A stretch of 64,000 nt of DNA from Deinococcus aetherius. GTDB taxonomy: Bacteria > Deinococcota > Deinococci > Deinococcales > Deinococcaceae. The stretch lies in NCBI RefSeq assembly GCF_025997855.1, contig NZ_AP026560.1, positions 2,626,501 through 2,690,500 of the forward strand. Reading direction: 5' to 3'. Below the pieces are notes generated by a model that was not told the DNA's origin, made no database searches, and worked only from the letters and a program-made list of their open reading frames with translations. Within the stretch, counting starts at the first letter, position 1, and every line of letters begins with the position of its first letter. The translations under genes were made by a program, and so were the position numbers. Below, piece after piece: positions 9,172 through 22,961 of this stretch.

Positions 9172-9776
9172 CAGAGTGCCCCCCGGTGCCGCTCGATCAG
9201 GTCGTCCAGCGCCTCGCGCAGCAAGGACGCCTCCGTCCGGCCCAGGGCCGCCGACAGCTTGGCGAGACGTTCGAGCTGGCTCTTGGGATAGTAGTTGCTC
9301 TTGAGCACCATCTTGCTCTCCACATAGATGCAGGCCCGGCCCCGGCCCTCGCGTTTGGCCCTCAGGAGGGCCTCGTCGGCGGCGCGGTGCAGGTCGGCGT
9401 AGGTGTGAGCGTGGGCGGGCCGGGCGGCGAGCCCCACGCTCAGCCCCAGCGTGCGCGGCCAGTGCGGGTCGCGGTGGATGTGGAAGTGCCTGATCACCTC
9501 GTCGAAGAGGATCAGCGCCGTCTCGGGCGCCGTCTCGGGCAAGAGCGCCGCGTACTCGTCCCCGCCCAGCCGCCCGACCATACTCCCCGTCGGCAGGCTG
9601 CCCGACAGCAGCCGTTCGAGGCTCCTCAGCACCCGGTCGCCCTCGGTGTGCCCCAGGGTGTCGTTGAGCGTCTTGAAGTGGTCGAGGTCCAGCACGGCGA
9701 GCGTGACGGGGGCGCCCTTCAATCCCTCGAAGGCCGCCTCGAAGGCTGGCCGAGTCAGGATGTCGGGTCGGGGCAT
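9171..9776 (-). CDS. GGDEF-domain protein with C-terminal ribbon-helix-helix-like segment
   Basis: 201 residues. Residues of about 5-140 form a GGDEF domain ([24 protein letters not shown] at 71-75), so diguanylate cyclase activity is plausible. I see no RxxD inhibitory site before GGDEY. Residues of about 160-198 ([19 protein letters not shown] then [17 protein letters not shown]) read like a ribbon-helix-helix DNA-binding or dimerisation motif, an unusual partner for GGDEF. There is no sensor domain or membrane segment. A strong Shine-Dalgarno (AAAGGAG) precedes the ATG. Confidence 0.85.
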   Translation of the reverse strand: MPRPDILTRPAFEAAFEGLKGAPVTLAVLDLDHFKTLNDTLGHTEGDRVLRSLERLLSGSLPTGSMVGRLGGDEYAALLPETAPETALILFDEVIRHFHIHRDPHWPRTLGLSVGLAARPAHAHTYADLHRAADEALLRAKREGRGRACIYVESKMVLKSNYYPKSQLERLAKLSAALGRTEASLLREALDDLIERHRGAL

Positions 9777-9817
9777 ACCTTTCTCCTTTCGATCAGAAGA
9801 CCATCAACCTGAGTCAC

Positions 9818-9844
9818 ACATATATCCTAACGATGTATATATGT
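9818..9844. promoter_or_regulatory. Inverted repeat, possible operator between GGDEF gene and groES
   Basis: ACATATAT and ATATATGT form a perfect 8-bp inverted repeat with an 11-nt spacer in an unusually AT-rich patch upstream of the GGDEF gene. A TATGAT hexamer (9851-9856) lies next to it on the plus strand. This suggests a regulator site; which gene it serves is open. Confidence 0.45.
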
Positions 9845-9932
9845 CGCTGCTATGATATACTGAACACCGAGGGAAAAGCGGCGTGTCAGACGGGCTTGAG
9901 CGTCCCGGACTCAAATTCTCGGACTGCGGTAG

Positions 9933-9962
9933 TTGACATTTCCGGCCTGTTGCACCTAACAT
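9933..9962 (+). promoter_or_regulatory. Predicted groESL promoter
   Basis: TTGACA (perfect -35), an 18-nt spacer and TAACAT (-10) lie about 80 nt before the groES start. I looked for a CIRCE palindrome (TTAGCACTC-N9-GAGTGCTAA) and did not find one, so heat-shock control by HrcA is not supported here. Confidence 0.6.
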
Positions 9963-10042
9963 TGCGTCTGGAACGGCAAAAACCCGCCGGAAGCACGGCG
10001 GGGCCGCCACATCCCACACCCCATTTCACAGGAGGTACACCC

Positions 10043-10330
10043 ATGTTGAAACCATTGGGCGACCGCGTTCTCGTTGAGATCATCGAAGAAGCCGAGCAGA
10101 AGACCGCCGGGGGCCTCTACGTCCCCGACACCGCCAAGGAGAAGAGCCAGCGCGGGAAGGTCGTGGCCGTGGGCAACGGTAAGATGCTCGACAGCGGAAC
10201 GCGCGTCGCGCTGGACGTGAAGGAAGGCGACACGGTGTATTTCGCCAAGTACGGCGGCACCGAAGTCAGCCTGGACGGCAAGAACTACTCGCTCCTCAAC
10301 GAGCGGGACATCCTCGCCATCGTGGAGTGA
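10043..10330 (+). CDS. groS: GroES co-chaperonin
   Basis: 95 residues starting [12 protein letters not shown], the classic co-chaperonin N-terminus. The mobile loop ([20 protein letters not shown]) and the C-terminal [14 protein letters not shown] are also typical. It caps the GroEL ring during protein folding in the cytoplasm. The ATG at 10043 is set by a strong AGGAGG 7 nt upstream; the open frame extends further 5' but without family features. groL follows after the hairpin element E2, and both probably share the promoter at 9933. Confidence 0.98.
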   Translation: MLKPLGDRVLVEIIEEAEQKTAGGLYVPDTAKEKSQRGKVVAVGNGKMLDSGTRVALDVKEGDTVYFAKYGGTEVSLDGKNYSLLNERDILAIVE

Positions 10331-10333
10331 GGC

Positions 10334-12098
<1,765 letters not shown>

Positions 12099-12115
12099 AG
12101 CTCAAGCACCACAGG

Positions 12116-12152
12116 GAAGGCCGGGGCGTGATGCTCCGGCCTTCTCTCATAT
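12116..12152 (+). terminator. groESL terminator
   Basis: A 12-bp stem (GAAGGCCGGGGC with GCTCCGGCCTTC, one wobble) has a 5-nt loop and is followed by a T-rich tail (TCTCATATTCTT). It is placed 18 nt after the groL stop. Confidence 0.85.
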
Positions 12153-12231
12153 TCTTAATCGGTTTGAGGGCAAGGAGGCAGGCGGGGTGAATGCACAACC
12201 GCTTGAAGTCCTGCCCACGTGTCAGATGCGG

Positions 12232-12600
12232 TCAGTCGGGAGGAGTGAACGATTGTAGGAGATTCCTCGGCGTGTCCTCGGCCTCAGGTTTGAACGAGAA
12301 ACCGTGCTTCCCGTCCAAACTATCAATGTGCAGACGTCCACACTCCGGGCATTGGTAGAGGTGACGAAAGGATTGTCCGACGAGAAGGCTCATCTCTCGC
12401 TGCAACTTGTTTCGGAAGGGCACGACCTGGACCGTCGCGGTTGCTCCGCGCCCGTCGTCTACGCTGACCAGTCTATCCAAGAGGTCCCGGAGGTGGTCCA
12501 AGAAGCCGAAGAAGTTCTCATCGGGCATCAGATGCGCCTTGAAGGGTAAGGCGTCGTCTTGGTCCTTGATCTCTGCGCCGCACTCGCACAGGAACCTCAC
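12232..12600 (-). CDS. Hypothetical protein with two Cys pairs
   Basis: 122 residues with a GTG start. I do not recognise the family. It has an N-terminal CxC pair (FLCECGAEI) and a central CxxC pair with a nearby His (YQCPECGRLHID), suggesting one structural zinc site formed by both. The middle (DENFFGFLDHLRDLLDRLVS) looks helical. Codon use is less GC-biased than its neighbours, hinting at recent acquisition. It lies 13 nt after the DUF72 gene stop, reading away on the same strand. Confidence 0.6.
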   Translation of the reverse strand: MRFLCECGAEIKDQDDALPFKAHLMPDENFFGFLDHLRDLLDRLVSVDDGRGATATVQVVPFRNKLQREMSLLVGQSFRHLYQCPECGRLHIDSLDGKHGFSFKPEAEDTPRNLLQSFTPPD

Positions 12601-12613
12601 GCGGCCACACCCC

Positions 12614-13441
12614 TCACATCAATCGCCCGTCGTCCGCCGGGTCGGGCGTCTTCACCGGAATGCCGCGCGCGTTCAATGCCTCCCGCAGCATGGGGATGTT
12701 CTTCAGCGCGTGGCCCTTCGTCGTGTTCTGGAAAAAGATGTACAGCTCGCTGAGGTCATCGGCGACGAGGGCGATCTTCTCCGCCCACTCGTCCATCTCG
12801 GCGCGGTTATAGAGGTAGTCGTGCCTCTCGGCGGCACTTGAGCCCTCCCACCAACTGCCCTTGTTGCGCCCGTGCAGCCGCAGGTAACCCACGTCGGTCG
12901 TGACGTGGACCTGCGGCTCGGGCATCCCGCCGACCACCGGGTAGTCGGGGCTGACCCAGATCAGGCCGTATTCGGCCATCGCCTCGCGCACCTCGGGCTT
13001 GTCCCAACTGGCGTGGCGGAGTTCGACGGCGAGTTCGTGCCCGGCAAACCGCTCGGCGAGGCCCAGGAGGTACTTGCGGTTGTCCGCCGTCCGGTGGAAG
13101 GAGTACGGGAACTGGGCGAGGTAGGGGCCGAGAAGTCCGGCGTCGGCGAGAGGGCCGGGGCTCTGGAGCATCCGGTCGAAGTCGGCGTCGGTGGGGGCGC
13201 GGTCGTGGGTGAAGACCTTATTCACCTTGACCGTGAAGCGGGTGCGCCCGGCGCTCTTGCGGGCCATGCCCTCGAAGGCCTTGAGGCCGGGAATCGCGTA
13301 GAAGGAGGAGTTGAGTTCCACGGCGTCGAAGTGCCGGGCGTACGTCTCCAGGTAGGTGTCTTTCTTGACGCCCTCGTAGATCAGGCCGGGAGCCGCCCAT
13401 TCCTCGTTGCTGTAACCGCCGCAGCCGATCCATACGCGCAT
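12614..13441 (-). CDS. DUF72 family protein (YecE-like)
   Basis: 275 residues matching the DUF72 TIM-barrel-like family: N-terminal RVWIGCGGYSNEEW, the VELNSSFYAIP motif, FTVKVNKVFTHDR, the AVELRHASW motif and YLRLHGRNKGSW. The biochemical role of the family is unsettled. The ATG has no Shine-Dalgarno but stands 6 nt after TAGGCT, so the mRNA is probably leaderless. It is downstream of the response regulator, with hairpin element E3 between. Confidence 0.9.
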   Translation of the reverse strand: MRVWIGCGGYSNEEWAAPGLIYEGVKKDTYLETYARHFDAVELNSSFYAIPGLKAFEGMARKSAGRTRFTVKVNKVFTHDRAPTDADFDRMLQSPGPLADAGLLGPYLAQFPYSFHRTADNRKYLLGLAERFAGHELAVELRHASWDKPEVREAMAEYGLIWVSPDYPVVGGMPEPQVHVTTDVGYLRLHGRNKGSWWEGSSAAERHDYLYNRAEMDEWAEKIALVADDLSELYIFFQNTTKGHALKNIPMLREALNARGIPVKTPDPADDGRLM

Positions 13442-13471
13442 GGGGTCAGCCTAGAACATTTGGCCGGGGGA

Positions 13472-13623
13472 GGCGCCAGCAAGTCGCCAGGGGCCAGTCG
13501 CCAGAAGAAGTGGACGACACTGACGCCCTCACGGCGACTCCCGGAGGAACGGCAAAAAACAGCCGCTCCTGCCGCTCTTTTCGTTTTCCCGGCGACCGGA
13601 AGCTGGCGACTGGCGACTCCCGA
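13472..13623. repeat. Heptad-repeat hairpin element E3
   Basis: Left arm 13472-13505 holds 7-mers of the type TCGCCAG/GGGCCAG. Right arm 13602-13623 holds the complementary CTGGCGA units. The loop is long (about 95 nt) and contains a smaller hairpin. Counting on the minus strand, it begins about 6 nt after the response-regulator stop codon. It has its own word class, distinct from the other elements. Confidence 0.8.
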
Positions 13624-13626
13624 ACC

Positions 13627-14043
13627 TCAGCCGAAGCGGGGGTGGCGGTTGAGCCGCGCCCAGAAGTTGGTGATCGTCTGCACCGCCTGCTGAAACTGCC
13701 CGAAGTCGAGGGGCTTGACCACGTACGCGCTCGCGCCGTGGTCGTAGCTCGCCTGGATGTCGCGGTCCTCGCCGCTGGTGGTGAGCATGACGACGGGAAT
13801 GTCGCGGGTCGCCGTCTCGCTGCGGATGGCGTCGAGCACGGCGAGCCCGTCCATATGCGGCATCTTCAGGTCGAGCAGGATCAGGTCGGGCAGGTTTTCC
13901 GGGGCGCGCAGGGCAGCGAGCGCCTCGGGACCGCTGCCCGCGACAAAAACCTCGTGCTCTTCGCCGCCCTCCTGAAAGGCGTTCAAGGCAAGCTCCACGT
14001 CATGTGGGTTGTCGTCTACGAGCAGAATACGTCGGCGTTCCAC
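13627..14043 (-). CDS. Single-domain response regulator (CheY/Rcp1-like)
   Basis: 138 residues, a stand-alone receiver domain. The acidic pocket is Asp10-Asp11 (LLVDDNPHD), the phospho-acceptor is Asp58 ([12 protein letters not shown]), the conserved Thr/Ser is in [10 protein letters not shown] and the Lys is in AYVVKPLDF. The [12 protein letters not shown] start and the length resemble Rcp1-type regulators that partner with phytochrome histidine kinases. No kinase is nearby, so the partner is encoded elsewhere. The GTG start at 14043 has an upstream GGGAGAGG; the frame further upstream shows no family features. Confidence 0.92.
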   Translation of the reverse strand: MERRRILLVDDNPHDVELALNAFQEGGEEHEVFVAGSGPEALAALRAPENLPDLILLDLKMPHMDGLAVLDAIRSETATRDIPVVMLTTSGEDRDIQASYDHGASAYVVKPLDFGQFQQAVQTITNFWARLNRHPRFG

Positions 14044-14197
14044 GGGTCCTCTCCCCCTTGCGACCCAGCTTAACGGGTCCGAACATGAAGATTGTATCAA
14101 GCTGACCGGCAAGGCAGGACGCCTGTAGAGGCACTCGTCTACACGCCACCACGCAGGGCAGAAATTGGTTCCCGGCACCGCGCGTAAACTGACCTCT

Positions 14198-15648
<1,451 letters not shown>

Positions 15649-15661
15649 GCGAGGACGTCGG

Positions 15662-16228
15662 ATGCTTGCTCGTCCGGCGCCAGGCGCGCCTAAGGCTCAG
15701 TGGCGGACCTGGGCGCGTGAGCTGCGCTCGGGTCTGCCGAATGACTCACCACAGGTCACGGCCCACCTCGCCGCCTTCCTGCACGGACGGGGAGTGCGGC
15801 GGGTTCTCGCCTACCGCGCCCTCCCCGGGGAGCCGGACGTGGGCGCCCTCGCACGGGAGTTCGAGCTGCTGACCACCCGCGCCCGCTTCCGGCCCGGGCC
15901 GCATCTGACGCTCCACCGCTGGGAGACGGCGACCGAGCCGAGCCGCTTCGGGGTGCTCCAGCCCCCGGCGAACGCGCCGCGCGTGCCCCTCGCCACGGTG
16001 GAGGCGGTGCTGCTTCCTGCCCTCGCCTTCGACCGCTCGGGTGTGCGGCTGGGGTACGGGGGCGGCTTCTACGACCGCCTGCTCCCCGACTTCACGGGGC
16101 TGACCGTCGGCGTGGTCCCGGGGGCCCTCGTCGTGCCCGCCCTGCCCGCCGAGGCCCACGACCTGCGGGTGGAGTTCCTGGCGACGGAGGGAGGCGTGCG
16201 GGCGGTGGTTCGTCCAGGCAGGATGTAA
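15662..16228 (+). CDS. 5-formyltetrahydrofolate cyclo-ligase family protein
   Basis: 188 residues. It recycles 5-formyl-THF to 5,10-methenyl-THF with ATP. The family C-terminal signature is clear ([23 protein letters not shown]), and the N-terminal Lys/Arg patch ([16 protein letters not shown]) fits the ATP-binding side. It lies 13 nt after hisIE on the same strand, so it may be in the his transcript. AICAR and one-carbon metabolism connect the two. Confidence 0.9.
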   Translation: MLARPAPGAPKAQWRTWARELRSGLPNDSPQVTAHLAAFLHGRGVRRVLAYRALPGEPDVGALAREFELLTTRARFRPGPHLTLHRWETATEPSRFGVLQPPANAPRVPLATVEAVLLPALAFDRSGVRLGYGGGFYDRLLPDFTGLTVGVVPGALVVPALPAEAHDLRVEFLATEGGVRAVVRPGRM

Positions 16229-16290
16229 CCGCACCGTGACGCGCGCACGCTAGACTCCTCCCCGTACCGCAAATTCAGGAAGGGGGGAAG

Positions 16291-16323
16291 ATGCCCGAAC
16301 ACGCATTCGGTCCCAGACCATGA
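16291..16323 (+). CDS. Ten-residue upstream ORF coupled to livG
   Basis: A tiny frame (MPEHAFGPRP) has a strong Shine-Dalgarno (AGGAAGGGGGG) and ends in ATGA, overlapping the livG start by 4 nt. livG itself has no Shine-Dalgarno. I infer that ribosomes load here and re-initiate on livG. The peptide is not leucine-rich, so a classical attenuation leader is not indicated. Alternatively the GGGGGG run serves livG directly from about 30 nt, which is too far. Confidence 0.45.
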   Translation: MPEHAFGPRP

Positions 16324-17117
16324 CGGCCCCGCAGGCTGTTCAGAACGTGCAGACAGGCCCACCGGGCACCATCGCCCTCCAGGCCCGGGGGCTGGTGAAG
16401 GACTTCCGGGGCTTCCGGGCCACGAACGCCGTGAGCCTCGACATCCGCGAGGGCGAAATTCACGCCATCATCGGGCCGAACGGGGCGGGCAAGACGACCC
16501 TCTTCAACCTGCTCTCGGGCTTCCTGCGGCCCACCAGCGGCGAGGTCACCCTCTTCGGAGAGCGCATCGACACCTTGCCCCCCCACGCGATTGTGCGGCG
16601 GGGGCTCTCCCGTTCTTTCCAGATCAGCAGCGTCTTTCCCAGCCTGACGGTGCGGGAGAACGTGATCGTGGCCTTGCAGTCGCCGACCAGCCTACCCCGG
16701 CAATTCTGGACGCCCCTCTCGCGGCTGGAGGCCCTCGGCCCGCGCGCCGACCAGATTCTCGCGGACGTGGGGCTCGACGCCGCCCACGCCCGCCTCGCCG
16801 CCGACCTCGGCCACGGGGAGAAGCGGCAGCTCGAAATCGGCATCTCGCTGACCCAGGACCCGCGCGTCCTCCTCCTCGACGAGCCGACGAGCGGCATGGG
16901 GTCGGAGGGGGTGAGTAGGGTGATCGCCCTCGTGCGGCAGGTGGCGCGCGGGCGCACGGTCGTCCTCGTCGAGCACAACATGAGCGTGGTTGCGCAGCTC
17001 GCCGACCGCATCACCGTCTTGCAGTACGGACAGGTGCTCGCCAGCGGGAGCTACGACGAGGTGAGGCGCGACCCCCGCGTCATCGAGGCGTATCTGGGAG
17101 AAGAGGCGCACGGGTGA
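16320..17117 (+). CDS. livG: Branched-chain amino acid ABC transporter ATP-binding protein LivG
   Basis: 265 residues. Walker A GPNGAGKTT, a signature variant LGHGEKRQLEI, Walker B VLLLDEPTSGM and the H-loop VEHNM are all present; the LivG-type insert (SFQISSVFPSLTVRENV) distinguishes it from LivF. It energises uptake of leucine, isoleucine, valine or related amides at the inner face of the membrane. It overlaps livF by 4 nt (GTGA). Confidence 0.95.
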   Translation: MTAPQAVQNVQTGPPGTIALQARGLVKDFRGFRATNAVSLDIREGEIHAIIGPNGAGKTTLFNLLSGFLRPTSGEVTLFGERIDTLPPHAIVRRGLSRSFQISSVFPSLTVRENVIVALQSPTSLPRQFWTPLSRLEALGPRADQILADVGLDAAHARLAADLGHGEKRQLEIGISLTQDPRVLLLDEPTSGMGSEGVSRVIALVRQVARGRTVVLVEHNMSVVAQLADRITVLQYGQVLASGSYDEVRRDPRVIEAYLGEEAHG

Positions 17118-17854
17118 CGGCCTCCGCCCCCCGGCCCTCTCCCGCCCCGGCGGGCACGGCGCCGCTGCTCGAAGTCCGCGACCTGAACGCTTTTTACGGC
17201 CAGAGTCACGTCCTGCACGGGGTGAACCTCCACGTCATGCCCGGCGAGGTCGTCAGCCTGATCGGGCGCAACGGCGCGGGCAAGACGACCACCCTCAAGT
17301 CGATCATGGGCGTTTTGCGGAGCCGCACGGGCCGCGTCACCTTCGGGGGCCAGGACCTCACCCGGCTGCCGAGCAACCGCATCGCCGCGCGTGGCCTCGC
17401 CTGGGTGCCCGAGGAACGCGCGATCCTGAGCAGCCTCACCGTCCGCGAGAACCTGGAACTCCCCCCCGCGCGGCCCGGCGGCTGGAGTGCGGAGCGCGCG
17501 TATCAGGCCTTTCCCGTCCTGCGCGAGCGCGGTCATCACCCCGGCAGCAAGCTCTCGGGCGGCGAACAGCAGATGCTCGCCATCGTGCGGGTGCTGCGCA
17601 GCGGCCCGAAACTCCTCCTCCTCGACGAGCCGAGCGAGGGTCTGGCCCCCGTCATCGTCCAGCGCATCGGCGACATGCTCTCGGAACTGCGCCGCGAGGG
17701 TCTGGCCGTCATCCTCGTCGAGCAGAACCTCCGCTTCGCCACCCGCCTCGCCGACCGCCATTACGTCCTCGTGGACGGCCACGTCGTCGATGAGGTCCGC
17801 CGCGATGAGGTGGAGGCCCGCCGTTCCGACCTCCTGCGTTACCTCAGCGTCTAA
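17114..17854 (+). CDS. livF: Branched-chain amino acid ABC transporter ATP-binding protein LivF
   Basis: 246 residues. Walker A GRNGAGKTT, signature LSGGEQQMLAI, Walker B LLLDEPSEGLAP and the LivF-type WVPEERAILSSLTVREN segment. It is the second nucleotide-binding subunit pairing with LivG. The GTG start overlaps the livG stop. The substrate-binding protein gene follows after 30 nt with its own strong Shine-Dalgarno, allowing higher expression. Confidence 0.95.
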   Translation: MTASAPRPSPAPAGTAPLLEVRDLNAFYGQSHVLHGVNLHVMPGEVVSLIGRNGAGKTTTLKSIMGVLRSRTGRVTFGGQDLTRLPSNRIAARGLAWVPEERAILSSLTVRENLELPPARPGGWSAERAYQAFPVLRERGHHPGSKLSGGEQQMLAIVRVLRSGPKLLLLDEPSEGLAPVIVQRIGDMLSELRREGLAVILVEQNLRFATRLADRHYVLVDGHVVDEVRRDEVEARRSDLLRYLSV

Positions 17855-17884
17855 CCCCCTCTCCCCTTTTCCCCGGAGGAACCC

Positions 17885-19102
<1,218 letters not shown>

Positions 19103-19113
19103 AAAGAGGGATG

Positions 19114-19170
19114 AGGGGCCGGGGCGCCGGGGAGGGGAGCCTGACCCCGGCGGCTCCGGCGCCGACCCCT
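19114..19170 (+). other. GC-rich imperfect hairpin between livK and livH
   Basis: AGGGGCCGGGGCGCCGG is answered by CCGGCGCCGACCCCT across about 25 nt, an imperfect stem without a T-tract. Its position after the binding-protein gene and before the permease genes fits a transcript-end stabiliser or partial terminator that keeps binding protein in excess, as known for other ABC operons. Confidence 0.5.
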
Positions 19171-19181
19171 GGACGTGACCC

Positions 19182-20068
19182 ATGAACACACAACTCCTGC
19201 TGATTCAGGTGTTCAACGGCCTGGTGAACGGCGCCTTCTACGCGCTGCTCAGCCTTGGCCTCGCCGTCATCTTCGGGATGCTGCGCATCGTGAACTTCAT
19301 GCACGGGGCGCTCTACATGCTCGGCGCCTTCACCGCGTTCGCGCTGGGGCAGGCCTTCGGGCTGGGCTTCTGGCCGTCTCTGATCCTCGCACCGCTCATC
19401 GTGGGGCTGATCGGCGTGGTGCTGGAGCGGTCGTTGCTCTCGCGGCTGTACGGGCTGGAGCCGAGTTACAACCTGCTCCTGACCTTCGGGCTGACGCTGC
19501 TCACCCAGGACCTCGTGAAGCAGGTCATGCTCTCGCAGTACGCGGTGTCGAGCGCGCCCTACACGCCGCCCGCCGCGCTCTCGGGGGTCGTCAACCTCGG
19601 CTTCGTCGTCTTTCCCAAATACCGCCTCTTCGTGATCGGCCTCGCGCTCGTGGTCTGCCTCATCACCTGGCTCGTGATCGAGAAGACCCGGGTGGGCGCG
19701 ATCATCCGCGCGAGCACGGAGAACCCGAACGTGACCCGGGCCTTCGGCATCGACGTGGGCAAGTGGGTGACGGGCGTGTTCGGCGTCGGTGTGGGGCTGG
19801 CGGGTCTCGCCGGGGTCCTCGCCGCCCCGATCTACTCGGTGGAGCCGTACATGGGCGCCGAACTCATCATCACGACCTTCGCGGTGGTGGTGATCGGCGG
19901 GATGGGGAGCATCCTGGGGAGCGTGGTGACCGGCTTCGCGGTGGGCGTCCTCGCCGCCGTGGGCGCGGCCCTCTACCCTCCCATCGCCAACACGCTCGTC
20001 TTCATCCTGATGGCGATTGTGCTCCTCGTGCGTCCCAGCGGGCTCTTCGGGCTGCCGGAAGGGGCGCG

Positions 20069-20072
<4 letters not shown>
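19182..20072 (+). CDS. livH: Branched-chain amino acid ABC transporter permease LivH
   Basis: 296 residues with about eight membrane segments. LivH features are visible: GLVNGAFYALLSLGLAVIFG, RIVNFMHGALYMLGAF and the coupling region (IRASTENPNVTRAFGIDVGK). It forms the membrane channel with LivM. It overlaps livM by 4 nt (ATGA). The Shine-Dalgarno is weak, so expression may depend on reading through from livK. Confidence 0.94.
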
Positions 20073-21025
<953 letters not shown>

Positions 21026-21048
21026 CACAGCTCCCTCTTAGCCTTCTC

Positions 21049-21076
21049 ATCCCCGCTCTTGCGCGGGGATTTTTTG
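21049..21076 (+). terminator. Terminator of the liv operon
   Basis: ATCCCCGC and GCGGGGAT form an 8-bp stem with a 6-nt loop, followed directly by TTTTTT. This is a textbook intrinsic terminator 24 nt after livM. Confidence 0.93.
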
Positions 21077-21101
21077 AGCCTTCTGGTTTTACACTTGGGG
21101 T

Positions 21102-21722
21102 GTGTCCTCGTTCAACAGGCTGCTTGACATCGCTGGCCCTCCCCTCTGTACCGCTCCGCCTACCATGCCCATTGCTGCAAATGGAGTAGGTATGCTGCTT
21201 GACGAGCTTCAACACCTCCTCGCTCTTCGCAACGGCTTCTACGCCTTGGAAGGGGCTGTTCATCTTCTTCCCGCTGCACCTAGCGGCCTAACACTCAGCT
21301 TTTGGAATGCTTCGGAAACCTGGCGCTTCGCCTATGAGGAGCTAACCGACGGTTACTTCTTTTTCGCACAGGACGTCTTCGGCAACCCCTTCGCATTGCA
21401 TCAGACGGGGGTTGTTCTGTTCGATGCCGAAACAGGTGCTACAGAGTTAGTCGCCCCCACTGTTGCTGGATGGGCTGAGGCTGTCATTAGCAACGATTAC
21501 TGGAGTGGCTGGTCGCTGGCCCAAGCTTGGCAAAGTCAATACGGCTCTCTACTGCAAGATCACCGACTGGTGCCTACGCAACCCTTCGTGCTGGGTGGAG
21601 CTTTCGACATGGGCAATCTGAAAGCGGTGCCCGCAGTGGAAGGAATGCGTTTCCGAGGGCATCTGGCGACTCAACTCCGGGACTTACCCAATGGCGCAAA
21701 AATCCAATTGACGATAACCTGA
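21102..21722 (+). CDS. Putative SMI1/KNR4-like protein
   Basis: 206 residues with a GTG start, 6 nt after TACACT (leaderless). The central part (SFWNASETWRFAYEELTDGY, FFFAQDVFGNPFALHQTGV) resembles SMI1/KNR4-superfamily proteins, which include many contact-dependent and polymorphic-toxin immunity proteins; this assignment is from memory and tentative. The base composition is clearly lower in GC than flanking genes, a sign of transfer. No toxin gene is adjacent. It sits alone between the liv terminator and nrdR. Confidence 0.6.
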   Translation: MSSFNRLLDIAGPPLCTAPPTMPIAANGVGMLLDELQHLLALRNGFYALEGAVHLLPAAPSGLTLSFWNASETWRFAYEELTDGYFFFAQDVFGNPFALHQTGVVLFDAETGATELVAPTVAGWAEAVISNDYWSGWSLAQAWQSQYGSLLQDHRLVPTQPFVLGGAFDMGNLKAVPAVEGMRFRGHLATQLRDLPNGAKIQLTIT

Positions 21723-21752
21723 TGGCAGCGGCATCAGGAGCCCGTCCGCCCT

Positions 21753-22205
21753 CTAACCCTCTCCCCCGTCCTTGAGCCCGCGAATCTCCTCGATAAATCT
21801 TTCCAGGCTGTCGAAGTCCCGGTACACGCTGGCGAAGCGGATGTAGGCCACGTCGTCGAGGGGGCGCAGGAAGCTCATCGCGCGCTTGCCGATCTCGCCG
21901 CTCGAAATCTCGGGAACCTGCACCTCGTCCTCGAAGCCGTAGGCGAAGGCGCGGAGCAGTTCGGCGGGCACCGGGCGCTTCTCGGTGGCGAGGGTCAGGC
22001 CGCGCAGGAGCTTGTCGGGGTTGAAGGCTTCCCGCTGGCCGCCGCGCTTGACGACCATCAGGGGTTCGAGTTGGGCACGCTCATAGGTGGTGAATCGCCG
22101 GGCGCAGCGCAGGCACTCGCGGCGACGGCGAATGCTCGCCCCGTCGTCGCTGGGGCGCGAGTTCACGACCTTGGAGTCGGGCGCCGAGCAATACGGGCAC
22201 CTCAC
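21753..22205 (-). CDS. nrdR: Transcriptional repressor NrdR
   Basis: 150 residues. The N-terminal zinc ribbon (CPYCSAPDSKVVNSR, then CLRCARRFTTYE) is followed by an ATP-cone domain (VVKRGGQREAFNPDKLLRGL). It represses ribonucleotide reductase genes when dATP is bound. The GTG start overlaps the SDR-like gene stop by 4 nt (GTGA). The ribonucleotide reductase genes themselves are not in the window. Confidence 0.96.
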   Translation of the reverse strand: MRCPYCSAPDSKVVNSRPSDDGASIRRRRECLRCARRFTTYERAQLEPLMVVKRGGQREAFNPDKLLRGLTLATEKRPVPAELLRAFAYGFEDEVQVPEISSGEIGKRAMSFLRPLDDVAYIRFASVYRDFDSLERFIEEIRGLKDGGEG

Positions 22206-22924
22206 AGCAGCAGGGCGGGATCGGGAGCACGCACCCGGGGCGCGGGCGGCAGGGGCACCTCCAGGACGGTGCCGCGCAGGTGGAGCAGGGCCGGGGTGGC
22301 GAGGGCGAGGACAGCGTCCGCCAGCGGTCGGTCGAGGGCCTCCTCCCCGGTGCTCGCCCGCCCCGGCAGCACGAGGTTGATCCGCAACTCCTCATCCTGG
22401 GCGTGTTCCACCAGTCCCCGGATCGCGCCCCGCTGGGGATGGACCTGTAATCCCCGCTCGTCGAGGTGCGGGCCGACGATGGTAAGCCAGGTGCCACCCA
22501 GGCGACGACGGACGATCTGCGCTATCCCGACGCTGCTCTTCACGTTGCAGTTGAAGAGCTCCATCCACTCGGCCTCGCTGAGCATCGTGAAGTTGGTGTG
22601 CGCCCGCTTGTCGGCGAGGTGAACGATGCCGTGCAGCGCCCCGAAGATCTCCAGGATGCGGGTCTGCGCGCTCAGCCAGTCGAGGGGCACGCCCACGTCC
22701 GCCTTGATGGGCACGGCGGTCCCGCCTGCGAGTTCCAGGGTACTCGCGGCGGCGGCCAGCGTCTCGCTGTTGCCCCCGACGAGCACCACGCTCGCGCCAG
22801 CCCGCGCCAGCGCCGCGCTGATCGTCCGGCCGTACCCCTGGTCCGCGCTCGTCACGGCGATCACCTGCCCGTCCAGGGCGGGCGCGGCACGGAAAGAGGA
22901 GGCGGAGGTCATGCCCCTCAGCAT
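22202..22924 (-). CDS. Degenerate short-chain dehydrogenase/reductase-like protein
   Basis: About 240 residues with an SDR Rossmann N-terminus (VIAVTSADQGYGRTISAALA, a TGxxxGxG variant). The catalytic YxxxK is absent where expected (VGPHLDERGLQVHPQRGAIR), as is the catalytic Ser, so oxidoreductase activity is doubtful. It may be a nucleotide-binding or structural protein. Starts at 22924 or 22912 are both possible; neither has an ideal Shine-Dalgarno. It is coupled to nrdR by a 4-nt overlap. Confidence 0.7.
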   Translation of the reverse strand: MLRGMTSASSFRAAPALDGQVIAVTSADQGYGRTISAALARAGASVVLVGGNSETLAAAASTLELAGGTAVPIKADVGVPLDWLSAQTRILEIFGALHGIVHLADKRAHTNFTMLSEAEWMELFNCNVKSSVGIAQIVRRRLGGTWLTIVGPHLDERGLQVHPQRGAIRGLVEHAQDEELRINLVLPGRASTGEEALDRPLADAVLALATPALLHLRGTVLEVPLPPAPRVRAPDPALLL

Positions 22925-22961
22925 AGCGCCCCCAACCCCTCCGGCAAGGAGGCGAAGGGAA

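Noticed and set aside
9777..10042. CIRCE heat-shock palindrome before groES
   Set aside because: Looked for TTAGCACTC-N9-GAGTGCTAA; only the AT-rich repeat at 9818-9844 is present, which is different.
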